From: Sporosarcina aquimarina
Lineage (GTDB): Bacteria > Bacillota > Bacilli > Bacillales_A > Planococcaceae
Assembly (NCBI RefSeq): GCF_023715615.1
Contig: NZ_JAMBOM010000001.1
Span: forward strand, 930,001-994,000
Direction of reading: 5' to 3'
Length of the DNA stretch: 64,000 nucleotides
Positions within the stretch are counted from its first letter, which is position 1; every line of letters begins with the position of its first letter. The position numbers and the translations under genes are program-made. Shown here one piece after another: positions 54,728 through 64,000 of this stretch. Under the pieces are notes generated by a model that was not told the origin of the DNA, made no database searches, and worked only from the letters and a program-made list of their open reading frames with translations.

Positions 54728-57700
54728 ATGGACGCTAAAATAAAGATGTCAATGTTGCTCCAACAAATTGGACTTACTGAAGATGCGTTTGTCATCCATT
54801 TTCAAGATGCTGAACTAGAGCGGGTGGATATTTACAAAAAATCGAAGGTGTGGCAATTCGCAGTAACTCTAGAAAAACCATTGCCTTTTGATGTATTTCA
54901 CCTATTTCGCAAACGAGTTGAACAAGCATTTTCTAATATCGCAGCGATTCGTTTACAAATTAGTACGAAAACAGAAGTGAATGATGCAGAAATGATCATT
55001 GCCTACTGGCCAGCGATAATGGACGAGTTAGGTGAAGTTTCTCCTCCAATACGGGAAGCGCTAACTTCACAAAAACCAGTTTTATCTGGTGATAAAATCA
55101 CGGTTTGTTGTGTAAATGATGTTCAACAACGGACATTGAAAAATAAGTATGGGCATCTCATTTCGAATGCTTATGAGTCATTCGGATTTCCCCGGATCTA
55201 TCCAGAATTTACAATTGCTGAATCTCCTATTGAAGAAGAACAAGCCCGTGTTGCATTCTTTGAGGAGCGTAAAGCTGAAGAAGTTGCGTATGCACAAAAA
55301 GCGTTAGAGGCGATGCAACAAAGAGAGACAACGAAAAAAGAAAGTGATGGAGTGCCGACCGGTCCAATTTCTCTTGGCACACCAATCCGTGCAGATGAAC
55401 CACTACTAGAAATCCAACAAATCCAAGATGAAGAACGTCGTGTAGCAATAGAAGGCTATGTGTTTGATGCTGAAGTAAGAGAGCTGAGAAGTGGCCGATC
55501 ACTGTTAACCCTGAAAGTGACAGATTACACCGATTCAATCCTTGTTAAAATGTTCTCGCGTGATAACGAAGACGCAGAACTCATGAAAGCACTCACGAAA
55601 GGGAAATGGGTGAGAGCTCGGGGGAGTATTCAAAACGATACATTCGTCCGTGACTTGATCATGATGGCGCAAGATATTATGGAAGTTGCTCCGGTTGTAA
55701 AGAAAGACAAAGCACCTGAAGGACGAAAACGTGTTGAATTACATACTCATACGAAGCTGAGTCAGATGGATGGGGTTTCGTCTGCTGCTGCACTTGTTGG
55801 ACAGGCTGCGAAATGGGGCCATCCTGCAATTGCAATTACAGACCACGCTAACGTACAAGCTTTCCCCGATGCCTATAACGCAGGTAAAAAGCATGGCATA
55901 AAAGTGTTATTTGGCTTGGAAGCGAATCTTGTAGATGATGGTGTTCCAATCGTCTATGACGAACAGCATCGACTTCTCGAAGACGATACGTATGTTGTAT
56001 TTGACGTAGAGACGACTGGTTTGTCAGCTGTGTATGACACGGTGATTGAACTTGCTGCAGTTCGTGTCAAGAACGGAGAAATTTTAGACACGTTTGAGCG
56101 ATTTTCCAATCCCCATCATCCTTTATCGTCCACAACGACAGAGTTAACTGGAATTACGGATGACATGGTGAAAGACGCACCTGAAGTTTCAGAAGTAATG
56201 ATCGATTTCATTGAATTTATTGGGGATTCAATTTTGGTCGCCCACAATGCTTCGTTTGATATGGGCTTCTTTTACGAGTCCTGCAAGAAGGCGGGCATAG
56301 AAACTGTAGATTATCCTGCAATCGATACGTTAGAATTAGCACGTCTCCTGTATCCGGATCTCAGAAATCATCGCCTCAATACCTTAGCCAAGAAATTTGA
56401 TATCGACTTGACCCAGCATCACCGGGCTATTTACGATACAGAAGCGACTGCTCATTTGTTTGTAAGACTGATGAAAGATGCTGCAGAAAAAGGAATTACA
56501 TGGTTGGATGATTTTAACAAAAACGTAGGAGAAGGGGACGCGTATAAGCGATCACGACCTAATCATTGCACGTTGCTTGCAACCAGTGATGAAGGATTGA
56601 AGAACTTATTCAAACTCGTCTCGTTCTCTCATTTAAATTATTTTTACAGAGTGCCAAGAATTCCACGATCATTACTCGTGAAATATCGTAAAGGGCTACT
56701 TGTCGGTTCTGGATGTGACAAAGGCGAAGTGTTTGAAGCGCTCATGCAGAAATCGATTGAAGAGGCTGAAGAAGTTGCAGGATTTTATGACTACTTAGAA
56801 CTTCATCCAAAGCCGGTTTACAATCATCTGATTGAATTGGATCTCATTCGTGATGAATGGAACTTAGAAGACATTATGCGTAAGATGATCAAACTCGGTA
56901 AAAAGACGGGACTTCCTGTAGTAGTAACAGGTAACGTACATTATATTGAGGAAACGGATGCAGCCTATCGTCAAGTATTGGTTCGTTCCCAAGGTGGAGC
57001 GAATCCAATGAATCGACATGAACTGCCTGCAGTCCATTTCAGAACAACGGATGAAATGCTAGAGGAATTTGCATTTTTAGGTCCTGAAACCGCAGAACAA
57101 ATTGTAATTGATAATCCACTTGCCATTGTAGAACGAGTGGGTGATGTTAAACCAATAAAAGATGACTTATACCCACCTGAAATTGAGGGTGCTGACGAAG
57201 AAGTGCGCCAGCTAACGTATTCAATGGCTCATAAGATCTACGGGGAAAACCTACCGGAAATTATTGAAGCTCGTATTGATAAGGAGTTAAAATCGATTAT
57301 CGGAAATGGTTTTGCCGTCATCTATTTGATTTCCCATAAGTTGGTTAAAAAATCTTTGGACGATGGTTATTTAGTTGGTTCGCGTGGTTCGGTTGGCTCA
57401 TCATTAGTTGCAACCATGATGGAGATTACAGAAGTGAATCCAATGCCACCGCATTATGTTTGTCCGACTTGTAAACAGTCCGAGTTCTTTTCAGACGGCT
57501 CTGTGGGTTCAGGTTTCGATTTACCTAACAAAAATTGCCCGAATTGCGACATCCCTTATACAAAGGATGGACATGATATCCCATTCGAAACGTTTCTTGG
57601 ATTTAACGGTGACAAAGTACCGGATATTGACTTGAACTTCAGTGGTGAGTATCAGGCAAATGCCCATAATTACACGAAAGAACTTTTCGGTGAAGATTAT

Positions 57701-59041
57701 GTATATAGGGCTGGTACAATTGGTACTGTTGCAGAAAAAACGGCTTATGGCTATGTCCGTGGCTATATGAACGATAATGGAATTAATTTAAGAGGTGCTG
57801 AAATTGACCGTCTCGTTCAAGGGTGTACAGGTGTTAAACGTAATACTGGTCAACACCCAGGCGGTATCATCGTAGTACCAGACAATATGGAGATTTATGA
57901 CTTTACGCCGATTCAATTTCCGGCGGATGATGTTGGTTCGAGTTGGAAAACGACTCACTTTGATTTTCACTCCATTGATAATAACTTATTGAAACTCGAT
58001 ATTTTAGGACATGATGATCCGACAATGATTAAAATGTTGGAAGATTTATCCGGAATTGATCCTAAAACGATTCCTCCTGACGATCCAGGGGTAATGGCTT
58101 TGTTTAGTGGAACAGACTCACTAGGGGTAACTGAGGAGCAAATTAACTGTAAAACCGGAACACTTGGTGTGCCGGAGTTTGGTACGCGTTTCGTTCGTCA
58201 AATGCTAGAAGAAACGAAGCCTTCTACGTTTTCTGAGCTCATACAGATTTCTGGATTATCTCACGGAACCGACGTTTGGCTTGGCAATGCCCAGGAATTA
58301 ATACAGAACAAAACATGTGTCCTTGCTGAAGTAATCGGTTGTCGTGACGATATTATGGTGTACTTAATCTACCAGGGGCTTGAACCGGCTATTGCCTTTA
58401 AAATTATGGAGTCTGTCAGAAAAGGGAAAGGCTTGACACCGGAATTTGAAGAAGAAATGAAAAAGAATAAGGTTCCAGCATGGTACATTGCATCGTGTAA
58501 AAAGATTAAGTATATGTTCCCAAAAGCACACGCAGCGGCATATGTTCTGATGGCACTCCGTATTGCGTACTTTAAAGTACACCATCCAATAATGTACTAC
58601 GCAACGTATTTTACTGTGCGTGCGACAGACTACGATTTGGCAACGATGATTAAAGGACCAGCATCAATACGAGTGAAGGCAAAAGAAATTTATGATAAAG
58701 GTCTGGATGCTTCGCCGAAAGAAAAAAGCTTAGTTACGGTATTGGAAATCGCATTAGAAATGTGTGAACGAGGATTTTCATTTGCAAAACCTGATTTGTA
58801 CAAATCATCTGCTGAAGAGTTTATTATTGAAGGAAACACACTGATCCCACCATTCAACGCGATCCCATCCCTCGGAACAAACGTTGCAAAGACAATTGTA
58901 GAGGTAAGGGATGATGGAGAATTCCTTTCGAAAGAAGATCTTCAGCGACGTGGCCGCGTGTCCAAGACAATAACAGAATACATGGATTCACTTGGCTGTT
59001 TGGAAGGTCTACCGGAAATGAATCAGCTTTCTCTGTTTTGA
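54728..59041 (+). CDS. polC: DNA polymerase III alpha subunit, PolC type
   Basis: A 1437-aa replicative polymerase, equal in length to B. subtilis PolC. An OB fold (about 235-315; [25 protein letters not shown]) precedes a PHP domain ([25 protein letters not shown]) split by a DnaQ-type 3'-5' exonuclease (Asp426 and Glu428 in [31 protein letters not shown]). The polymerase part has [12 protein letters not shown], a CPTC...CPNC zinc site, [13 protein letters not shown] with catalytic aspartates, and [11 protein letters not shown]. The C-terminus ends QLSLF, a clamp-binding motif. ATG 54728 follows AAAGGAGAG. Confidence 0.98.
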   Translation: MDAKIKMSMLLQQIGLTEDAFVIHFQDAELERVDIYKKSKVWQFAVTLEKPLPFDVFHLFRKRVEQAFSNIAAIRLQISTKTEVNDAEMIIAYWPAIMDELGEVSPPIREALTSQKPVLSGDKITVCCVNDVQQRTLKNKYGHLISNAYESFGFPRIYPEFTIAESPIEEEQARVAFFEERKAEEVAYAQKALEAMQQRETTKKESDGVPTGPISLGTPIRADEPLLEIQQIQDEERRVAIEGYVFDAEVRELRSGRSLLTLKVTDYTDSILVKMFSRDNEDAELMKALTKGKWVRARGSIQNDTFVRDLIMMAQDIMEVAPVVKKDKAPEGRKRVELHTHTKLSQMDGVSSAAALVGQAAKWGHPAIAITDHANVQAFPDAYNAGKKHGIKVLFGLEANLVDDGVPIVYDEQHRLLEDDTYVVFDVETTGLSAVYDTVIELAAVRVKNGEILDTFERFSNPHHPLSSTTTELTGITDDMVKDAPEVSEVMIDFIEFIGDSILVAHNASFDMGFFYESCKKAGIETVDYPAIDTLELARLLYPDLRNHRLNTLAKKFDIDLTQHHRAIYDTEATAHLFVRLMKDAAEKGITWLDDFNKNVGEGDAYKRSRPNHCTLLATSDEGLKNLFKLVSFSHLNYFYRVPRIPRSLLVKYRKGLLVGSGCDKGEVFEALMQKSIEEAEEVAGFYDYLELHPKPVYNHLIELDLIRDEWNLEDIMRKMIKLGKKTGLPVVVTGNVHYIEETDAAYRQVLVRSQGGANPMNRHELPAVHFRTTDEMLEEFAFLGPETAEQIVIDNPLAIVERVGDVKPIKDDLYPPEIEGADEEVRQLTYSMAHKIYGENLPEIIEARIDKELKSIIGNGFAVIYLISHKLVKKSLDDGYLVGSRGSVGSSLVATMMEITEVNPMPPHYVCPTCKQSEFFSDGSVGSGFDLPNKNCPNCDIPYTKDGHDIPFETFLGFNGDKVPDIDLNFSGEYQANAHNYTKELFGEDYVYRAGTIGTVAEKTAYGYVRGYMNDNGINLRGAEIDRLVQGCTGVKRNTGQHPGGIIVVPDNMEIYDFTPIQFPADDVGSSWKTTHFDFHSIDNNLLKLDILGHDDPTMIKMLEDLSGIDPKTIPPDDPGVMALFSGTDSLGVTEEQINCKTGTLGVPEFGTRFVRQMLEETKPSTFSELIQISGLSHGTDVWLGNAQELIQNKTCVLAEVIGCRDDIMVYLIYQGLEPAIAFKIMESVRKGKGLTPEFEEEMKKNKVPAWYIASCKKIKYMFPKAHAAAYVLMALRIAYFKVHHPIMYYATYFTVRATDYDLATMIKGPASIRVKAKEIYDKGLDASPKEKSLVTVLEIALEMCERGFSFAKPDLYKSSAEEFIIEGNTLIPPFNAIPSLGTNVAKTIVEVRDDGEFLSKEDLQRRGRVSKTITEYMDSLGCLEGLPEMNQLSLF

Positions 59042-59212
59042 GAATGAAAAAATAATCCTTGTAAGTTATAGATGACATCCTGATGATTAAAATGGATGCC
59101 CGTCTAAAAGTAGCGTCCAGTAATCAGGGAACCCCAAACTTACTTTTTACAAATATTTGTTTGAAAGTGTTGATAGAATAAGCAGTTATTCCAAGATATA
59201 CATTTGGAAAAT

Positions 59213-59241
59213 TTGCGCGGGATATGAACGTATGGTATAAT
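59213..59241 (+). promoter_or_regulatory. Strong sigma-A promoter for rimP-nusA-infB
   Basis: TTGCGC (59213-59218), 17-base spacer, TATAAT (59236-59241) with TGG forming an extended -10. Confidence 0.85.
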
Positions 59242-59270
59242 TGGAACAACTTTTGCTATAGTCTTACGCG

Positions 59271-59305
59271 AAAAGAGTGGGATTCCCCGCTCTTTTCTGT
59301 TGTCT
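59271..59305 (+). terminator. Candidate leader attenuator before rimP
   Basis: AAAAGAGTGGG (59271-59281) pairs with CCCGCTCTTTT (59286-59296; one G-T pair) around an ATTC loop, followed by an interrupted T-tract (CTGTTGTCTG). It looks like a weak terminator inside the 5' leader. In B. subtilis, NusA is reported to stimulate termination in the leader of its own operon; the same role here is inference. Confidence 0.55.
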
Positions 59306-59350
59306 GCCATTATTATGTAAGCAAATTACAACCTGCAAGGGAGGGGTAAG

Positions 59351-59827
59351 ATGAGTAAAATTACTGAAGAGGTAGAAGCGTTAGTGCTCCCGATTGTCAA
59401 TGAATTATCGCTCGAACTAGTCGACATCGAGTTTTTAAAAGAAGGAAGAGATTGGTTTTTGCGCGTTTACGTTGATACGCAGGAAGGGAACATCGATATA
59501 CTTCAATGTGCTCAAGTAAGTGAACGTCTAAGTGAAGAACTGGACCGTACTGATCCAATTCCGCAAAACTACTTTTTGGAGGTTTCTTCTCCGGGAGCAG
59601 AGCGCCCGCTTAAAAAAGAGCAAGATTACGAAAAAGCGGTTGGTCAGTATATTTATGTGAAAACTTATGAGCCAGTTAAAGATATGAAAGAATTCGAAGG
59701 GCACCTTTTAGTCAATGAACCGGATGCCATTGAACTTCAAATTCGTATTAAGACACGTACATTGACAGTCAGAATCGATAAGCAAAAGATTGCTGTTGCA
59801 AGATATGCAATCGACTTTTCTGCATAA
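59351..59827 (+). CDS. rimP: Ribosome maturation factor RimP
   Basis: A 158-aa factor for 30S subunit assembly. N-terminal alpha/beta domain (LVLPIVNELSLELVDIEFLKEGRDWFLRVYVDTQEGNIDILQCAQVSERLSEELD; YFLEVSSPGAERPLKKEQDY) and a C-terminal SH3-like domain. Family length about 156 aa. First gene of the rimP-nusA-ylxR-ylxQ-infB operon. Confidence 0.97.
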   Translation: MSKITEEVEALVLPIVNELSLELVDIEFLKEGRDWFLRVYVDTQEGNIDILQCAQVSERLSEELDRTDPIPQNYFLEVSSPGAERPLKKEQDYEKAVGQYIYVKTYEPVKDMKEFEGHLLVNEPDAIELQIRIKTRTLTVRIDKQKIAVARYAIDFSA

Positions 59828-59850
59828 TTGAATAATCAGGAGTGATGAAC

Positions 59851-61056
59851 ATGAGTAGTGATCTTCTCGATGCATTAACTGCATTAGAAAAGCAAAAAGG
59901 CATATCAAGAGAGGTTTTAGTAGAAGCGATTGAAGCGGCTCTTGTAACTGCATATAAACGAAACTTCAATCAAGCTCAAAACGTTCGTGTTGACTTGAAT
60001 TTAGGAGTAGGAACGATTAAAGTCTTCTCACGCAAAGATGTCGTCGCAGAAGAAGTGGAAGAAGATCGTCTGCAAATTTCACTTGAAGACGCATTGCTTA
60101 TAAATCCGGCATATGAAGTAGGAGATATCGTTGAGCAAGAAGTGACACCTCGTGACTTTGGACGAATCGCTGCGCAAACTGCTAAACAAGTCGTTACCCA
60201 ACGTGTACGTGAAGCCGAACGCGGACTGATTTATGAAGAGTATATTGATCGTGAAGACGACATCGTCAATGGAATTGTAGAGCGCTTTGACGCCCGCAAT
60301 CTGTATGTAGGCTTAGGGAAAGTGGAAGCTGTACTTCCAATGACCGAGCAAATTGCATCTGAAAAGTACAATCCACATGATCGCATTAAAGTGTACATTA
60401 CAAAAGTGGAGCGCACTTCACGCGGACCGCAAGTGTTTGTATCCCGTACACACCCAGGTCTTTTACGTCGACTATTTGAAATGGAAGTTCCTGAAATATT
60501 TGAAGGAATTGTAGAAATCAAATCCATTGCACGAGAAGCAGGCGACCGGTCAAAAATCTCAGTCTTTACAACAAATGAAGAAGTAGATCCAGTTGGCTCT
60601 TGTGTAGGTGCGCGCGGTGCTCGAGTTCAATCTATTTCAAACGAACTTAATGGTGAAAAAGTGGATATTGTGGAATGGTCAGAAGATCCAGTTGTCTTTG
60701 TTGCCAACGCACTAAGTCCTTCAAAAGTATTGGACGTTCAAGTGAAAGAAGAAGATCGTTCAACAACTGTTGTCGTACCAGATTACCAATTGTCACTTGC
60801 AATCGGTAAGCGCGGTCAAAATGCACGATTAGCTGCAAAATTGACTGGCTGGAAGATTGACATTAAAAGTGAAACAGATGCTCGTGAACTAGGTATCTAC
60901 CCTCGTTTTGAAGAAGAACAAGCCGAGGTAGAGTACGATGAAGAGGCAGAGCAAGTAGATGTTTATTCTGACGAAGAAACTGCGTTGGAGTCGACTGAAG
61001 ACCTACAAGAGCAAGATATGGATTCGATTGACTTGTATCAAGACGAACCTCAATAA
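59851..61056 (+). CDS. nusA: Transcription termination/antitermination factor NusA
   Basis: A 401-aa factor that binds RNA polymerase and promotes pausing and hairpin formation. N-terminal polymerase-binding domain (1-125), S1 domain (about 130-200), KH1 and KH2 domains (VGSCVGARGARVQSISNELNGEKVDIVEW; LSLAIGKRGQNARLAAKLTGWKIDIKSE). The C-terminal 45 residues are strongly acidic and some 30 residues longer than in B. subtilis NusA (371 aa). ATG 59851 is 7 bases after CAGGAGTG; ATG 59845 and GTG 59842 overlap that site. Confidence 0.97.
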   Translation: MSSDLLDALTALEKQKGISREVLVEAIEAALVTAYKRNFNQAQNVRVDLNLGVGTIKVFSRKDVVAEEVEEDRLQISLEDALLINPAYEVGDIVEQEVTPRDFGRIAAQTAKQVVTQRVREAERGLIYEEYIDREDDIVNGIVERFDARNLYVGLGKVEAVLPMTEQIASEKYNPHDRIKVYITKVERTSRGPQVFVSRTHPGLLRRLFEMEVPEIFEGIVEIKSIAREAGDRSKISVFTTNEEVDPVGSCVGARGARVQSISNELNGEKVDIVEWSEDPVVFVANALSPSKVLDVQVKEEDRSTTVVVPDYQLSLAIGKRGQNARLAAKLTGWKIDIKSETDARELGIYPRFEEEQAEVEYDEEAEQVDVYSDEETALESTEDLQEQDMDSIDLYQDEPQ

Positions 61057-61080
61057 GAAGTGACGAAAGGGTGCATACGC

Positions 61081-61362
61081 ATGGCAGTCAATAACCGAAA
61101 AGTGCCGTTGCGCAAGTGTGCTGCTACCGGCGAAATGTTTCCTAAGAAAGACATGATCCGGATTGTTCGCACAAAAGAAGGAGAAATATCCGTCGATTTG
61201 ACTGGTAAAAAATCCGGACGTGGAACGTATGTATCGAAATCTGAAGCAGCTGTAGAAAAAGCGCAAGCGACTCGAGCCATAGAGAGTCAGTTGGGCAGCG
61301 CTGTTCCGGAGCAAGTGTATGCAGATCTATTGCATGCGATTCGGAGAGAGGCTATTAAATGA
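61081..61362 (+). CDS. rnpM: RNase P modulator RnpM (YlxR)
   Basis: A 93-aa basic RNA-binding protein. NNRKVPLRKCAATGEMFPKKDMIRIVRTKEGEISVDLTGKKSGRGTYVSKS is the YlxR signature. In B. subtilis the protein was shown recently to bind RNase P RNA and lower its activity. ATG 61081 is chosen because AAAGGGTG lies 7 bases before it; GTG 61060 has no such site. Overlaps ylxQ by ATGA. Confidence 0.93.
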   Translation: MAVNNRKVPLRKCAATGEMFPKKDMIRIVRTKEGEISVDLTGKKSGRGTYVSKSEAAVEKAQATRAIESQLGSAVPEQVYADLLHAIRREAIK

Positions 61363-61673
61363 TTTCAACTGAAACTAAAATACTTCAACTACTAGGTTTA
61401 GCCGCTCGGGCTAGGAAGTTGACAACGGGTGAAGAACTCGTCGTCTCCGAAGTTCGGGCACAAAGTGCAAAACTTGTTATACTATCAGAAGACGCATCTG
61501 ACAATACGAATAAGAAATTGTCGGATAAATGTAATAGCTACAACGTTGAGAAGCATGTTTTTGGGAGCCGTGAAGCACTCGGGCATGCAATCGGAAAAGA
61601 GTCGCGGGTCGTCCTCGCGGTAACGGACAGCGGTTTTGCAAAAAAGCTGTCCTCGCTCCTCAACGAATTATAA
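61359..61673 (+). CDS. ylxQ: L7Ae-family ribosomal-like protein YlxQ
   Basis: A 104-aa protein of the L7Ae/L30e fold that binds kink-turn RNA ([57 protein letters not shown]). Function is unresolved in Firmicutes; it is found next to ylxR and infB in most of them. Start ATG 61359 overlaps rnpM. Confidence 0.93.
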   Translation: MISTETKILQLLGLAARARKLTTGEELVVSEVRAQSAKLVILSEDASDNTNKKLSDKCNSYNVEKHVFGSREALGHAIGKESRVVLAVTDSGFAKKLSSLLNEL

Positions 61674-61686
61674 CGGGGGTGGGCTA

Positions 61687-64000
61687 ATGACGAAAATACG
61701 TGTACATGAATACGCGAAGAAGGTTAACAAATCAAGCAAAGAGGTCATTGAAGAACTAGGTAAAATGAATGTGGATGTTGCGAACCACATGTCGATGATC
61801 GATACAAGTTCTGCTGAAAAATTAGATAAGAAGTTTTCAACTACTAAAAGCTCTCCATCTAATAATCAAGGTTCTTCTCGTCCACAAGGACAAAATTCAA
61901 ATCGTCCCCAAGGTCAATCAGGTAACCGTTCACAAGGACAAAGCAACAACCGTCCTCAGGGGCAGAGCAGCAGTCGACCACAGGGACAAACGGGCAACCG
62001 TCCTCAGGGTCAGAACAGTAATCGTCCCCAAGGACAAACGGGTAACCGACCACAAGGACAAGGTAACAATCGTCCCCAAGGACAAAACGGAAACCGCTCT
62101 CAGGGACAAACTAGCAATCGTCCACAAGGCCAATCTGCTAATCGTCCCCAAGGTCAATCCAACAATCGTCCATCAAGCGGCGGGCAGAGCTCAGCTCCAG
62201 CAGGACAAAACCGTCCTAACCAAGGACCGTCTTCTCAAAATCGACAAGGCGGTGGCGGAAATCGTCGAGGCGGGCGTCCGCCAGCACGCGGCATTAACCA
62301 AGGACGTCGTAGACATCGACCAGCGAACCCGATGCCTAAAGTGGAAAAGCCATTACCGGAAAAAATTACGTTTTATGAATCACTATCTGTTGGAGAACTT
62401 GCGAACAAACTAGGTCGCGAACCGTCAGAAATCATTAAAAAATTATTCCTTCTTGGTGTAATGGCTACCATTAACCAAGAACTTGATAAAGATGCAATTG
62501 AATTGATTTGTGCAGAGTACGATGTTGAAGTGGAAGAAGAAATTCGCATTGATGTAACGGACCTTGAAATTTACTTTGAAGATCCGGATACAGATGAGGA
62601 TTCTGTTGAAACGGATACAGAAGCAATTGAGCGTCCACCTGTTGTAACAATCATGGGACACGTTGACCATGGTAAAACAACCTTACTCGATTCCATCCGG
62701 GATACGAAAGTCACTCAAGGTGAAGCGGGCGGAATCACTCAGCATATCGGTGCTTATCAGATTAAGTCCGGCGGGAAAAAGATCACGTTCCTTGATACAC
62801 CTGGACACGCAGCATTCACAACAATGCGCGCACGTGGTGCAAAGGTTACTGACCTCACAATCTTAGTTGTAGCTGCTGATGATGGAGTTATGCCACAAAC
62901 GATTGAAGCTATTAACCATGCAAAAGCCGCTGAAGTTCCTATTATTGTTGCAGTGAATAAGATGGATAAACCTACAGCTAATCCTGATCGTGTCATGCAA
63001 GAGTTAACAGAACATGGACTAGTTCCTGAAGCATGGGGTGGAGATACAATCTTTGTTTCGATTTCAGCATTAAAAGGTGAAGGAATCGATCAATTGATTG
63101 AAATGATTTTACTGGTTGCTGAAGTTGCTGAATTGAAAGCAGATCCTTCTGTTCGCGCAAAAGGGACTGTCATAGAAGCTCAACTTGACCGCGGTCGTGG
63201 TGCTGTTGCGACCTTACTTGTTCAAGATGGAACACTTCGAGTTGGTGACCCAATTGTTGTTGGTAACACATTCGGTCGCGTTCGTGCAATGATTAATGAT
63301 GTTGGGCGCCGTGTAAAAGAAGTGGGTCCTTCTGCTCCTGTTGAAATTACTGGGCTAAGCAACGTTCCACAAGCAGGTGATCGCTTCGTTGTCTTCAAAG
63401 ATGAGAAAACAGCCCGTCAAATCGGTGAGAGCCGTGCAGGGGAAGCAATCCAAGAACAGCGTACAGAAAAGACGCGTGTTACATTGGATAACTTGTTCGA
63501 TCAGATGAAGGAAGGCGAAATGAAAGAATTGAACCTAATTGTCAAAGCTGATGTTCAAGGTACAGTGGAAGCAATGGCGGCTTCTCTCATGAAGATTGAT
63601 GTAGAAGGTGTCAATGTGAAAATTATTCACACTGGTGCTGGCGCCATCAATGAATCGGATATTTCCTTAGCAGCTGCTTCAAATGCAATCGTCATCGGCT
63701 TCAACGTACGTCCAGATGTTAATGCAAAGCGTGCTGCTGATGAAGAGGGCGTAGACATTCGCCTACACCGTGTCATCTATAAAGTTGTAGAAGAAATTGA
63801 ATCTGCAATGAAAGGTATGCTTGATCCTGAATTTGAAGAAAAAGTAATCGGTCAAGTAGAAGTCCGTGAAACATTCAAAGTTTCTAAAATCGGTACAATC
63901 GCCGGAAGTTATGTGACTGATGGTAAGATTACAAGAGATTCCTCAGTTCGTATTTACCGAGACAACATCGTCATTTTTGAAGGAGAACTTGATACATTAA
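61687..64000 (+). CDS. infB: Translation initiation factor IF-2 (3' end missing)
   Basis: 771 codons of IF-2, cut by the window end. An IF2-N helix domain opens the protein ([25 protein letters not shown]), followed by a long unstructured region with 12 copies of an RPQGQxxN repeat (61879-62166) and a basic R/G/Q patch; a second IF2-N domain is near residues 220-275. The GTPase has G1 GHVDHGKT (324-331), G3 DTPGHAAF and G4 NKMD, then beta-barrel domains 2 and 3. GGGGGTGGGCTA precedes ATG 61687. The protein delivers initiator fMet-tRNA to the 30S subunit. Confidence 0.98.
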   Translation, partial: MTKIRVHEYAKKVNKSSKEVIEELGKMNVDVANHMSMIDTSSAEKLDKKFSTTKSSPSNNQGSSRPQGQNSNRPQGQSGNRSQGQSNNRPQGQSSSRPQGQTGNRPQGQNSNRPQGQTGNRPQGQGNNRPQGQNGNRSQGQTSNRPQGQSANRPQGQSNNRPSSGGQSSAPAGQNRPNQGPSSQNRQGGGGNRRGGRPPARGINQGRRRHRPANPMPKVEKPLPEKITFYESLSVGELANKLGREPSEIIKKLFLLGVMATINQELDKDAIELICAEYDVEVEEEIRIDVTDLEIYFEDPDTDEDSVETDTEAIERPPVVTIMGHVDHGKTTLLDSIRDTKVTQGEAGGITQHIGAYQIKSGGKKITFLDTPGHAAFTTMRARGAKVTDLTILVVAADDGVMPQTIEAINHAKAAEVPIIVAVNKMDKPTANPDRVMQELTEHGLVPEAWGGDTIFVSISALKGEGIDQLIEMILLVAEVAELKADPSVRAKGTVIEAQLDRGRGAVATLLVQDGTLRVGDPIVVGNTFGRVRAMINDVGRRVKEVGPSAPVEITGLSNVPQAGDRFVVFKDEKTARQIGESRAGEAIQEQRTEKTRVTLDNLFDQMKEGEMKELNLIVKADVQGTVEAMAASLMKIDVEGVNVKIIHTGAGAINESDISLAAASNAIVIGFNVRPDVNAKRAADEEGVDIRLHRVIYKVVEEIESAMKGMLDPEFEEKVIGQVEVRETFKVSKIGTIAGSYVTDGKITRDSSVRIYRDNIVIFEGELDTL
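61879..62166 (+). repeat. 12 tandem 24-base repeats inside infB
   Basis: Twelve consecutive 24-base units coding for R-P/S-Q-G-Q-x-x-N/S. Codons for the same residue vary between units (CGT, CGA, CGC; CAA, CAG), so the amino acids, more than the DNA, appear conserved. It lies in the IF-2 N-terminal linker. Confidence 0.95.

Larger units (their letters stand above)
59042..59350 (+). other. Intergenic region and rimP operon leader
   Basis: 309 non-coding bases. The first 170 have no clear gene or terminator; one inverted repeat, CATCC (59077) with GGATG (59094), is visible. Next come a strong sigma-A promoter (59213-59241) and a leader with an 11-bp hairpin (59271-59296). GGGAGGGG precedes rimP. 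Confidence 0.7.

Noticed and set aside
61859..62157. Minus-strand open frames over the infB repeats, and the repeat as a CRISPR array
   Set aside because: The 24-base units are contiguous codons of IF-2 with no spacers; reverse frames arise from the periodic sequence.

Overview
The window is one continuous, almost entirely plus-strand stretch of a low-GC Gram-positive chromosome. Gene order and protein sequences follow the Bacillus subtilis rimM to infB region almost gene for gene. Signs of Bacillales: CodV/ClpQ/ClpY/CodY, PolC-type DNA polymerase, TrmFO, a FliY with CheC-like domains, CheC/CheD, SwrB- and SwrD-like proteins, and strong AGGAGG ribosome binding sites with many GTG and TTG starts. 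A Planococcaceae (Sporosarcina-like) source is my inference; no rRNA is present to test it. No tRNA, rRNA, CRISPR array, prophage or insertion sequence was found.

Layout. Positions 1-6.7 kb: end of khpA, then rimM-trmD, rplS with its own promoter and leader, lepB, rbgA, rnhB, and two flagellar-like accessory genes (a FliK-like protein and an FlhB C-terminal-domain protein). Positions 6.8-17.4 kb: sucCD, dprA, topA, trmFO, then xerC-hslV-hslU-codY. Positions 17.7-45.6 kb: the large fla/che operon, flgB to a SwrB-like gene. It builds the basal body, rod, hook and type III export gate (flgBC fliEFGHIJ ylxF fliK flgD flgE swrD fliL fliMY fliOPQR flhBAFG) and carries chemotaxis signalling (cheY cheB cheA cheW cheC cheD) plus sigma-D. 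Positions 45.7-54.7 kb: rpsB, tsf, pyrH, frr, uppS, cdsA, dxr, rseP and a ProRS-like gene. Positions 54.7-64 kb: polC, then rimP-nusA-rnpM(ylxR)-ylxQ-infB, cut by the window end.

How the parts work together. Most genes overlap by a few bases (ATGA or GTGA junctions), which implies translational coupling inside long operons. Intrinsic terminators divide the region after khpA, rplS, rbgA, sucD, trmFO, codY, cheD, rpsB, tsf, frr and the proS-like gene. Candidate sigma-A promoters, several with extended -10 elements, restart transcription before rplS, lepB, sucC, topA, xerC, flgB, fliK, sigD, rpsB and rimP.

Most notable observations. (1) The gene at the proS locus has lost most class II active-site motifs of prolyl-tRNA synthetase and looks like a pseudo-enzyme. 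(2) cheY is broken by one extra A in a seven-A run; this is an error, a real lesion, or a slippage or phase-variation site. (3) sigD is cut off from the fla/che operon by a terminator and has its own extended -10 promoter. (4) A Bacillales-type intergenic repeat sits inside the fla operon before swrD, whose Shine-Dalgarno and start codon are separated by a hairpin. (5) HslV has Glu at position 2 instead of the Ser used by B. subtilis ClpQ. (6) A second FliK/FlhB-like pair lies outside the flagellar operon.
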